Assembly: GCA_026770585.1 (NCBI GenBank)
Contig: MU646550.1
Coordinates: forward strand, 322,374-332,972
From: Baffinella frigidus
Lineage: Eukaryota; Cryptophyceae; Cryptomonadales; Baffinellaceae
Direction of reading: 5' to 3'
DNA: 10,599 nt
Under the pieces are notes generated by a model. That model was given only the letters and a program-made list of their open reading frames with translations. It was not told where the DNA came from and searched no databases. Position numbers and translations under genes: made by a program. Shown piece after piece: positions 5,573-10,020 of the stretch (the stretch's first letter is position 1; every line of letters begins with the position of its first letter).

Positions 5573-5708
5573 GAATGCTTTACACTGGATGCTTTAGCTC
5601 TCTCCTAACCCTACACCCTAAACCCTAAACCCTAAACCCTAAACCCCACCCACCACACCCGTACCAAAAGAAAGATAGTACCAAACACGGGGTGGAGGGT
5701 TTCGGTTG
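5573..5708. repeat. AAATGCTTTACAC element and AACCCTA heptamers
   Basis: The fourth 28-bp element (5573-5600) is followed by several ACCCTAA units and an irregular stretch (CACCCACCACACCC). No gene. Confidence 0.75.
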
Positions 5709-5711
5709 TAC

Positions 5712-5729
5712 CAGCAGGGAGATATCCAC
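5712..5729 (-). pseudogene. exon A donor-edge copy (DISLL)
   Basis: The minus strand reads GTGGATATCTCCCTGCTG|GT. The next plus-strand bases are CCCTTCA heptamers and then the true exon A donor at 5781. Confidence 0.6.
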
Positions 5730-5780
5730 ACCCTTAACCCTTCACCCTTCACCCTTCACCCTTCACCCCAAACCCCGTAC

Positions 5781-5927
5781 CAGCAGGGAGACATCCGCGC
5801 CGACAAACCCATGCAGCCCCGCGGCGATCTTCCCAACGTCTTTTTCGAGGAGGTTATGAGGCACGTCGCGGAGCAGGAGGGAGAGGATTGCGAGGCGGGC
5901 GTCCGCGGATGGCACCCCCACTTCCAC
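5781..5927 (-). CDS. exon A: D1 C-terminal part of the AFG2-type AAA+ ATPase
   Basis: On the minus strand the acceptor CTAACACAG is followed by 147 nt (49 codons, phase 0 at both ends) and the donor CTG|GTACGG. It begins V-E-V-G-V-P-S-A-D-A-R-L-A-I-L, continues L-L-L-R-D-V-P-H-N-L-L-E-K-D-V-G-K-I-A and ends H-G-F-V-G-A-D-V-S-L-L. In CDC48-superfamily D1 domains the pattern I-E-(V/I)-G-V-P-x-x-x-A-R-x-x-I-L, then L-x-x-(T/A)-x-G-(F/Y)-V-G-A-D-L, follows sensor 1; the R-V-P-H element is like that of AFG2/SPATA5. No stops or frameshifts. It is the longest and cleanest coding piece in the window. Partial copies lie on both sides: five acceptor-side and five donor-side. Confidence 0.9.
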
Positions 5928-6032
5928 CTGTGTTAGGGACAACTTAGGTTCTAAGAGCCCTGACAGCAAACACCTGATTTTTTTTTTGACATATGTGGAA
6001 GCGTAACGCCGAATGGCCGCATTTTGGAGGTG
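5928..6032. repeat. duplicated exon A upstream flank, copy 1
   Basis: The ~105 bp beside the exon A acceptor (TTCTAAGAGCCCTGAC ... CATATGTGGAAGCGTAACGC) recur at 6179-6285 next to the exon copy 6089-6178. Flank and exon were therefore duplicated together (offset ~251-253 bp). Confidence 0.85.
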
Positions 6033-6050
6033 CGGGGCCCCTACTTCAAC
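6027..6050 (-). pseudogene. exon A acceptor-edge copy (VEVGAP)
   Basis: The minus strand reads TTACCCAG|GTTGAAGTAGGGGC, then diverges. Confidence 0.55.
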
Positions 6051-6088
6051 CTGGGTAAGGGTTTAGGTTTCAGGTGTTGGGGGAAAAT

Positions 6089-6178
6089 GTCTTTTTCGAG
6101 GAGGTTATGAGGCACGTCGCGGAGCAGGAGGGAGAGGATTGCGAGGCGGGCGTCCGCAGAGGGTACGCCTACTTCCAC
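6089..6178 (-). pseudogene. exon A 5' portion copy (30 codons), no donor
   Basis: The acceptor GAACACAG is followed by V-E-V-G-V-P-S-A-D-A-R-L-A-I-L and on to N-L-L-E-K-D, identical in protein to the first 30 codons of exon A. It then breaks into ATTTTCCCCC and heptamers. The D1 motif G-F-V-G-A-D and a donor are missing. It could be spliced only as a truncated exon. Confidence 0.8.
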
Positions 6179-6285
6179 CTGTGTTCAGGAGAATTTATGT
6201 TCTAAGAGCCCTGACCGCAAACACCTCATGTTTTGTTTAGACATATGTGGAAGCGTAACGCCGAATGGCCGCATTTTGGAGGTGT
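6179..6285. repeat. duplicated exon A upstream flank, copy 2
   Basis: Matches 5928-6032 through TTCTAAGAGCCCTGAC and CATATGTGGAAGCGTAACGC with scattered substitutions. Confidence 0.85.
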
Positions 6286-6316
6286 GGCCATCCGTGGATG
6301 GTACGCCTACTTCCAC
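6284..6316 (-). pseudogene. exon A acceptor-edge copy (VEVGVPSTDG)
   Basis: The minus strand reads CTAACACAG|GTGGAAGTAGGCG, coding V-E-V-G-V-P-S-T-D-G before diverging. Confidence 0.7.
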
Positions 6317-6329
6317 CTGTGTTAGGGAT

Positions 6330-6401
6330 AATTGAGGGCCTAGGATCCCCAGGGCCTACCGTAGTCAATACCGTAGGCTGAACCACCCGAAATTCGCCCC
6401 C
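6330..6401. mobile_element. half copy of hairpin family 1
   Basis: GGCCTAGGATCCCCAGGGCC, then TACCGTAGGCTGAACCACCC and GAAATTCG, resembles the inner and right-arm sequence of the hairpins at 4609-4770 and 7251-7390. The matching second arm is not present. Confidence 0.45.
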
Positions 6402-6409
6402 TTTAGTAA

Positions 6410-6452
6410 GATGTGGAAGGTGGGCGGCCGCAGAGGGTACGCCTGCTTCCAC
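6410..6452 (-). pseudogene. exon A acceptor-edge copy (VEAGVPSAAA)
   Basis: The minus strand reads CTAACCCAG|GTGGAAGCAGGCG, coding V-E-A-G-V-P-S-A-A-A-H-L before it leaves the exon. Confidence 0.7.
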
Positions 6453-6481
6453 CTGGGTTAGAGATCCCCATACATATCACG

Positions 6482-6650
6482 CATATTAGTGTGCGGGGCG
6501 ACTCAATCTAAACCGTCTTTTATGCTATCTTAAGGTTGGTGACTCTCTTAGTTTGCCATATTAGCTTCGACATAGCTTTAATATATAAGAAACCCCATCC
6601 CAAGATAGGAAAGACACGGTTTAAATTGAGTCGCCCCGCACATGAATATG
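6482..6650. mobile_element. MITE-like hairpin element, family 2, ~169 bp
   Basis: The left end is CATATTAGTGTGCGGGGCGA followed by CTCAATCTAAACCGT. The reverse complement of the right end is CATATTCATGTGCGGGGCGA followed by CTCAATTTAAACCGT. The ~35-bp terminal inverted repeats differ at about three positions. The interior is AT-rich and non-coding. Confidence 0.85.
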
Positions 6651-6730
6651 TCTGAACAGACACATCATACGGGCGCCGAGAGTGGGCTGGGCTCCCGAAT
6701 GACTTTGCAAGAGTCGTTGACTTTTGAGGT

Positions 6731-6755
6731 GCGCGGTTATGAGGCAGATCACGCA
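6731..6755 (-). pseudogene. fragment of exon A interior (RDLPHN)
   Basis: The minus strand reads R-D-L-P-H-N, matching R-D-V-P-H-N in exon A. The core GGTTATGAGGC (plus strand) recurs at 7011, 7201 and 7230, so this interior piece has been scattered as well. It is short, so convergence cannot be excluded. Confidence 0.4.
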
Positions 6756-6789
6756 TGAGTCTTCACCGAACACAACATTCATAGGCTTT

Positions 6790-6978
6790 TAGAGCGTTTG
6801 CGGTAATTGTTGTTCGTTTTGGACTTGCTGTTTTCCCGTTTTCCAATTTTGATTTGTACCACAAGTGTCCATTTAAAGCTCGTAAAAATAAATAAATGGA
6901 CACTTCTGGTACAAATCAAAACCGGCAAACGGGGAAACTGTATGTCCAAAACGGACAACAATTACCGCAAACGCTCTA
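6790..6978. mobile_element. MITE-like hairpin element, family 3, ~189 bp
   Basis: Long inverted arms: left TAGAGCGTTTGCGGTAATTG continuing to TTGATTTGTACCACAAGTGT, right the inverse of nearly the same sequence (TAGAGCGTTTGCGGTAATTG, TTGATTTGTACCAGAAGTGT). About 85 bp per arm at roughly 85-90 percent identity, with a loop near 6878-6893. The two mirror-image 60-codon open frames inside it are a consequence of the hairpin. Confidence 0.9.
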
Positions 6979-6998
6979 TCCGGTCGTGAGGCCTTCAT

Positions 6999-7038
6999 AT
7001 CAAGTTATCAGGTTATGAGGCCATCGTGTTCATAGGCG
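6999..7038. repeat. ~40-bp direct repeat between hairpins, copy 1
   Basis: ATATCAAGTTATCAGGTTAT and GAGGCCATCGTGTTCATAGG appear here and again at 7218-7257 (offset 219 bp). Each copy ends exactly where a hairpin begins (7037 and 7251). Confidence 0.85.
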
Positions 7039-7132
7039 TTTTCTTAAGTCAACCCCCCTTCAAATGTGTCAACTTATGCGTAGAGAAAAGAATAAGATGA
7101 CATATTTGAAGGGGACTTGACTTGAGAAAACG
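7037..7132. mobile_element. MITE-like hairpin element, family 4, ~96 bp
   Basis: The left arm CGTTTTCTTAAGTCAACCCC is followed by CCTTCAAATGTGTCAACTTA. The right-arm inverse CGTTTTCTCAAGTCAAGTCC is followed by CCTTCAAATATGTCATCTTA. About 40 bp per arm around a 16-bp A-rich loop. Confidence 0.82.
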
Positions 7133-7217
7133 AGTTTCAGAACTCCTTTTCTGAGATAAGGACGCGGTTCCACCTCCGCTTATTCTCCCAGAGGTTGTCA
7201 GGTTATGAGGCCCTCAT

Positions 7218-7257
7218 ATCAAGTTATCAGGTTATGAGGCCATCGTGTTCATAGGCG
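7218..7257. repeat. ~40-bp direct repeat between hairpins, copy 2
   Basis: Second copy of the 6999-7038 segment, ending in GTGTTCATAGGCG. The same GTGTTCATAGG also borders the hairpin at 4609, so these bases may belong to the element end or to a preferred target. Confidence 0.85.
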
Positions 7258-7390
7258 AACGGACTAAAAATGGGGTGGTTAGGCCGACGGTATTGACTAC
7301 GGTAGGCCGTAGGGGCCTAGGGGGGCTCCTACGAAAAACCCTACAGCCTACTGTAGGCCTGACTACCCCAGTTTTAGTCCGTTACCCTAT
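7251..7390. mobile_element. MITE-like hairpin element, family 1, ~140 bp
   Basis: The ends ATAGGCGAACGGACTAAAAA and (inverse of right) ATAGGGTAACGGACTAAAAC match the element at 4609-4770, with inner arms GGGGTGGTTAGGCC and CTACGGTAGGCC. It is shorter in the loop region and diverged in sequence, so this is a separate insertion of the same family. Confidence 0.87.
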
Positions 7391-7420
7391 CAACATGTTG
7401 TGGGTGTGGGGAAAGTAAAC

Positions 7421-7449
7421 GCGTCCGCAGATAGCACCCCCACTTCCAC
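7421..7449 (-). pseudogene. exon A acceptor-edge copy (VEVGVLSADA)
   Basis: The minus strand reads CTAACCCAG|GTGGAAGTGGGGG, coding V-E-V-G-V-L-S-A-D-A. It is the exon A edge farthest upstream in the transcript (1.5 kb before exon A). The intron side is heptamer repeat. Confidence 0.7.
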
Positions 7450-7735
7450 CTGGGTTAGGGTTTGGGGTTTGGGGTTTTGGGTTTGGGTTCTGGGTTCTGG
7501 GTTTTGGGTTTTGGGTTTGGGGTTTTGGGGTTTGGGTTTTGGGTTTACGATTTAGGGTTTAGGGATAGGGTTGAGGGTTTACAATTTAGAATTTAGGGTT
7601 TAGGGGTTAGTGGTTTAGGGTTTGACATATGGCGGTGTTTATTGCCTGCGTAGGCTTTAGATTTTAGGTTTTAGGATTGCAGTTTTAGGATTGGGATTTT
7701 AGGTTTTAGGTTTTAGGTCTCAGCCACCCAAGATT
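7450..7735. repeat. G-rich heptamer arrays (TTTGGGG, TTTTGGG, TTTTAGG)
   Basis: Mixed TTTGGGG, TTCTGGG, TTTTGGG and TTTAGGG units to ~7620, then TTTTAGG units at 7662-7720. The G-rich strand is plus. Confidence 0.88.
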
Positions 7736-7880
7736 GTAGGGCAGAGTGCCGTGTAGTAAAAATAGTCAGATCTGACTATTTTGAAAGTCTCATAAGTTGA
7801 CATTCTCCCCAGAGAAAACTCGAAATTTCGGAAAGTTGGTACAAATTCCGTGTGAACTGACTTGTTTTCCCAGGTCAGCC
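7736..7880. other. non-repetitive spacer with a perfect 24-bp palindrome
   Basis: Low-repeat sequence of ~145 bp. At 7759-7782 it holds a perfect 24-bp palindrome centred on AGATCT (half-site AAAATAGTCAGA). No gene or longer element is recognisable around it. Confidence 0.75.
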
Positions 7881-8156
7881 TTGCACTCTTGCGTGGAGGT
7901 CTTAGGTTTGACGTTTTAGGCCTTGGGTTTTACGTTTTAGGGCTAAGGATTGAGGGGCTATCCCCTGCTCAGGTTTTAGGGGTTTGTTGTTTAGTTTCAG
8001 GGTTTAGGGTTCAGGGTGTGTATCACCTGCTCAGGTTTTGTTTTTTTTGGTTTCAGGGTTTTGGGTTTCAGGTTTAGGGGTCGTCACATGCTCAGGTTTT
8101 AGGGTTGACTTGTTTGGTTTTGGGATTAAGGGGCGAGGGTTTAGGGTTTGTATCAC
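7881..8156. repeat. TTTTAGG/TTTAGGG arrays with exon R donor edges
   Basis: G-rich heptamers interrupted at intervals by plus-strand CCTGCTCAGG motifs (7963, 8026 and, as CATGCTCAGG, 8087). On the minus strand these read CTGAGCAG|GTGATAC or decayed versions, i.e. the donor end of exon R. The spacing is about 60-65 bp. Confidence 0.75.
8027..8033 (-). pseudogene. exon R donor-edge copy
   Basis: The minus strand reads CTGAGCAG|GTGATACACACCC beside TTGCAG|GTGATACAAACCC at the real exon R. Further decayed copies are CTGAGCAGGGGATAGC near 7957-7972 and CTGAGCATGTGACGAC near 8081-8094. The exon part is too short to classify alone; the shared GTGATACA intron start supports it. Confidence 0.5.
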
Positions 8157-8202
8157 CTGCAAGTGCAGCCTGTGGCGCAGCCCCGCGTCCAGTTCTTCTG
8201 GC
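8157..8202 (-). CDS. exon R: second region of homology, D1 of the AFG2-type ATPase
   Basis: On the minus strand CGAAACAG is followed by 46 nt (one base plus 15 codons) and the donor CAG|GTGATA. It reads P-E-E-L-D-A-G-L-R-H-R-L-H-L-Q. Spliced after exon N it gives A-T-N-R-P-E-E-L-D-A-G-L-R, the CDC48-family pattern (A-T-N-R-P-x-x-L-D-x-A-L-R), and spliced to exon A it gives L-Q-V-E-V-G-V-P. The phases agree on both sides. Odd: families in this group normally have R-R-P-G-R-F-D-R-E before (I/V)-E-(V/I)-G-V-P, whereas here the segment is R-H-R-L-H-L-Q, two residues shorter and lacking P-G and F-D-R. The arginine-finger region is therefore altered or this copy has decayed. The acceptor directly abuts a TTTCGGG array. 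Confidence 0.7.
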
Positions 8203-8204
8203 CT

Positions 8205-8345
8205 GTTTCGGGTTTCGGGTTTCGGGTTTCGGGTTTCGGGTTTCGGGTTTCGGGTTTCGGGTCTAGTGATTAGGGTTTGGGGTTTAGGGTCCAGGGTTTA
8301 GGGGTTGGGGTTTGGGGTTTGGGTTTGGGGTTTGGGGTTTGGGGC
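8205..8345. repeat. TTTCGGG then TTTGGGG heptamer array
   Basis: Eight uniform TTTCGGG units (8206-8262) are followed by TTTAGGG and TTTGGGG units. The uniformity of the first block suggests recent expansion. It touches the exon R acceptor. Confidence 0.92.
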
Positions 8346-8350
8346 ATGGC

Positions 8351-8370
8351 CTTTAGTAGCCGCGATGCCG
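8351..8370 (-). pseudogene. exon N donor-edge copy (GIAATK)
   Basis: The minus strand reads GGCATCGCGGCTACTAAAG|GCCATGCC, i.e. I-A-A-T-K, compared with I-A-A-T-N-R in exon N. The following GCCATGCC intron start is shared with the other copies. Confidence 0.65.
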
Positions 8371-8460
8371 TTTAGGGTTTAGGGTTTAAGGTGTAGGGTG
8401 TAGGGTGTAGGGTGTAGGGTTGAGGGTGTATGGTGTAGGGTTCAGGGTTCGGGGTATGGC

Positions 8461-8483
8461 CTGTTGGTAGCCGCGTTACCGTT
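8461..8483 (-). pseudogene. exon N donor-edge copy (NAATNR)
   Basis: The minus strand reads GGTAACGCGGCTACCAACAG|GC. A-A-T-N-R is intact. Confidence 0.65.
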
Positions 8484-8536
8484 TTGGGTGTAGGGTGTAG
8501 AGTGTAGGGCGTAGGGGTCAGGGTTTGAGGTATGGC

Positions 8537-8548
8537 CTGTTGGCACGG
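8537..8548 (-). pseudogene. short exon N donor-edge remnant
   Basis: The minus strand reads CGTGCCAACAG|GCCATACC. Only C-C-A-A-C-A-G and the intron start remain. Confidence 0.45.
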
Positions 8549-8596
8549 TTGAGGGTGTCGGGTGTAGGATGTAGGGTTCAGGGGTTGCGGCATGGC

Positions 8597-8617
8597 CTGT
8601 TGGTAGCCACGATGACG
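8597..8617 (-). pseudogene. exon N donor-edge copy (VIVATNR)
   Basis: The minus strand reads GTCATCGTGGCTACCAACAG|GC. V-I-V-A-T-N-R, close to V-V-I-A-A-T-N-R of exon N. Confidence 0.65.
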
Positions 8618-8735
8618 TTTAAGGTTTAGGGTGTAGGGTGTAGGGTGTAGGGTGTAGGGTATAGGGTGTAGGGCGTAGGATGTAGGGTGTAGGGTGTATG
8701 GTGTAGGGGTTAGTGTTCAGGGGTCAGGGTCTGGC

Positions 8736-8800
8736 CTGTTGGTAGCCGCAATGACCACCACGCGCCCACCACTCCCATCTGTCCCGAGGCTGTCCAACGC
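8736..8800 (-). CDS. exon N: sensor-1 segment of D1, AFG2-type ATPase
   Basis: On the minus strand the acceptor TCCTACGGCAG is followed by 65 nt (21 codons plus two bases). It reads A-L-D-S-L-G-T-D-G-S-G-G and then R-V-V-V-I-A-A-T-N-R. In CDC48/AFG2 proteins the stretch between Walker B and sensor 1 reads L-L-(T)-x-(M/L)-D-G-(I/L), a short Gly/Ser loop, then V-x-V-(I/L)-(A/G)-A-T-N-R-P; the Asn is the sensor 1 residue. No GT lies near the exon end. AACAG|GCCAGA, a GC donor, leaves two bases that exon R completes in frame, and the identical AACAGGCCAGA string occurs at the exon R acceptor. Alternatively the two halves are one exon split by repeat DNA. Partial copies flank it on both sides. Confidence 0.82.
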
Positions 8801-8820
8801 CTGCCGTAGGAAGTGACCAG

Positions 8821-8945
8821 GTCAGTGTGTCTATGAAGGATACACGTGTGTCTAGGAATCAGGCGAGTGTGTTTAGGAAGGATACACGTGTGTCTAGGAA
8901 ACAGAAGAGAGTATCTATGAAGGGTACACGCGTGTCTAGGAAGCA
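8821..8945. repeat. 42-bp minisatellite (2 x 21), block 1
   Basis: About three 42-bp units, each made of two related 21-bp halves: GTGTGTTTAGGAAGGATACA+C and GTGTGTCTAGGAAGCAGGCG+A. It lies between exon N acceptor edges. 42 and 21 are multiples of both three and seven, so all frames stay open. Confidence 0.88.
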
Positions 8946-8965
8946 GTCCCGAGGCTGTCCAACGC
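8946..8965 (-). pseudogene. exon N acceptor-edge copy (ALDSLGT)
   Basis: The minus strand reads CTGGGGCAG|GCGTTGGACAGCCTCGGGAC, then minisatellite. Confidence 0.7.
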
Positions 8966-9045
8966 CTGCCCCAGGAAGCAAGTAAGGGCCTAATCCCGAC
9001 ATTCTGGAATTTATTGAATACCCATAAAAGCACGAAATGCTGGGT

Positions 9046-9074
9046 GTCCCGTCCGTCCCGAGGCTGTCCAAGGC
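9046..9074 (-). pseudogene. exon N acceptor-edge copy (ALDSLGTDG)
   Basis: The minus strand reads TACGGCAG|GCCTTGGACAGCCTCGGGAC followed by GGACGGGACAC: A-L-D-S-L-G-T-D-G-T-P. The downstream GAATTTATTGAATACCCAT segment (9007-9050) recurs at 9402-9445. Confidence 0.72.
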
Positions 9075-9098
9075 CTGCCGTAGGAAGTGACCAGGTCA

Positions 9099-9236
9099 GT
9101 GTGTCTATGAAGGATACACGTGTGTCTTGGAAGCAGGTGAGTGTGTTTAGGAAGGATACACGTGTGTCTAGGAAGCAGGCGAGTGTGTGAAGGAAGGATA
9201 CACGTGTGTCTAGGAAGCAGGTGAGTGTGTTTAGGC
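9099..9236. repeat. 42-bp minisatellite, block 2
   Basis: Three to four 42-bp units of the same two-part repeat (…GATACACGTGTGTCTAGGAA…). The most regular block is near 9134-9230. Confidence 0.9.
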
Positions 9237-9305
9237 GCCTGCCGTAGGAAGCGGATACTCAATATCTGGTGTGACTTGATTATGTACTTGACGGAAGCAA
9301 GCCTC

Positions 9306-9324
9306 TGCCGAGGCTGGCCAACGC
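9306..9324 (-). pseudogene. exon N acceptor-edge copy (ALASLG)
   Basis: The minus strand reads CTACGGCAG|GCGTTGGCCAGCCTCGG. Confidence 0.65.
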
Positions 9325-9329
9325 CTGCC

Positions 9330-9409
9330 GTAGGAAGATGGAACTTATTCGTAGGAAGATGGAATTTATTCGTAGGAAGATGGAATTTATTCGTAGGAAG
9401 ATGGAATTT
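9330..9409. repeat. 21-bp tandem repeat, nearly four units
   Basis: GTAGGAAGATGGAATTTATT+C repeated from 9330; the last unit is incomplete. It starts from the CCGTAGGAAG intron sequence that lies just before the exon N acceptor, so intron-side edge sequence has been expanded here. The period is 21 = 3 x 7. Confidence 0.92.
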
Positions 9410-9470
9410 CATGAATGCCCATAACCTCACGAAATCCTGGGTGTTACAGAGCGGAATCCAGCCGAGTGGC

Positions 9471-9490
9471 AGCCGAGGCTGTCCAACGCA
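9471..9490 (-). pseudogene. exon N acceptor-edge copy, acceptor mutated
   Basis: The minus strand reads GGTGACTGCGTTGGACAGCC. The exon bases TTGGACAGCCTCGG persist but CAG|GCG has become CTGCG. Confidence 0.6.
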
Positions 9491-9497
9491 GTCACCA

Positions 9498-9582
9498 GGC
9501 GGGTGTGTTTAGGAAGGATGAACGTGTGGCTAGGAATCATAAGAGTGTGTTTAGGAAGGATACACGTGTGTCTAGGAAGCAG
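9498..9582. repeat. 42-bp minisatellite, block 3
   Basis: Two units (GTGTGTTTAGGAAGGATGAA, GTGTGTTTAGGAAGGATACA) ending against the exon N edge at 9582. Confidence 0.85.
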
Positions 9583-9601
9583 TCCCGAGGCTGCCCAGCA
9601 C
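9582..9601 (-). pseudogene. exon N acceptor-edge copy (VLGSLGT)
   Basis: The minus strand reads TTATGGCAG|GTGCTGGGCAGCCTCGGGAC. This is the exon N edge farthest upstream in the transcript. Confidence 0.65.
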
Positions 9602-9604
9602 CTG

Positions 9605-9980
9605 CCATAAGAAGCAAGTACAGAATCAAGGTAGGAAGTGGGGAAGCAAGTCTCACTCTCATCTCACTCATCCCCAGGCTTGAGAACAACGAAAAAGACG
9701 AAGAAGAAGAAAACGCAGGAAGAAAGTGCAGAGTCAAGGAGAGAATCGTTCCAACTGATGAGGACTGTTTTTTGGCTCGAGGACAGTGACAACACCGACG
9801 ACACCAGAAGAGTCTGACAGTCAACCCGGGTGGGAAAGAGATGCCAAATGGCATGGCTCACGTTTCCGAGGCGGGCCCATTTCTTAAGGCGCATAGACTT
9901 GTGTATCACTCAACTCAAGGCTGAAGGGCCTCATTGAGGACCTGTATCGAGAGTGATAAAGAAGAAGAAGTGAAAAGTTG
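9605..9980. other. unassigned spacer; possible plus-strand acidic/basic frame
   Basis: A ~375-bp low-repeat stretch. On the plus strand a pyrimidine tract ends in CATCCCCAG at about 9678, followed by an open frame to 9787 reading L-E-N-N-E-K-D-E-E-E-E-N-A-G-R-K and on to a stop. It resembles a generic charged segment and has no recognisable domain. A GAGGACAGTG motif near 9779 recurs near 10185 in another context. On the minus strand no AAA+ motif is recognisable. In the gene model it is intron between E and N. Confidence 0.4.
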
Positions 9981-9983
9981 TAC

Positions 9984-10010
9984 CTGCAGGAGCGATGCTT
10001 TGAGGCGTGC
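9984..10010 (-). pseudogene. exon E donor-edge copy (AARLKASLLQ)
   Basis: The minus strand reads A-A-R-L-K-A-S-L-L-Q then GTACAAC, the same last residues and donor position as exon E (A-R-L-K-A-S-L-L-Q|GTAGAG). Confidence 0.75.
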
Positions 10011-10020
10011 CGCAGTGACC

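Larger units (their letters stand above)
8374..8735. repeat. TGTAGGG heptamer array with four exon N donor edges
   Basis: TGTAGGG units (with TTTAGGG, GTATGGT and TTCAGGG variants) are interrupted about every 60-140 bp by TATGGCCTGTTGG, the minus-strand end of exon N plus its intron start. Array and exon edge have amplified together as a higher-order unit. Confidence 0.88.

Noticed and set aside
6779-6989. Pair of similar ~60-codon frames on opposite strands
   Set aside because: Mirror-image reading of the two arms of the family 3 hairpin element, not two genes.
8710-9430. Minus-strand frames with repeated LPRHTCILPKHT
   Set aside because: Translations of the 42-bp minisatellite, open because 42 is a multiple of three. 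The real coding part is exon N at 8736-8800 in another frame.
9661-9720. D1 Walker B exon on the minus strand (hydrophobic run ending KPGDE before GTGAG)
   Set aside because: The spacing and residues do not fit hhhhDE, and exon E already joins exon N in the family's order, so no exon is needed here.
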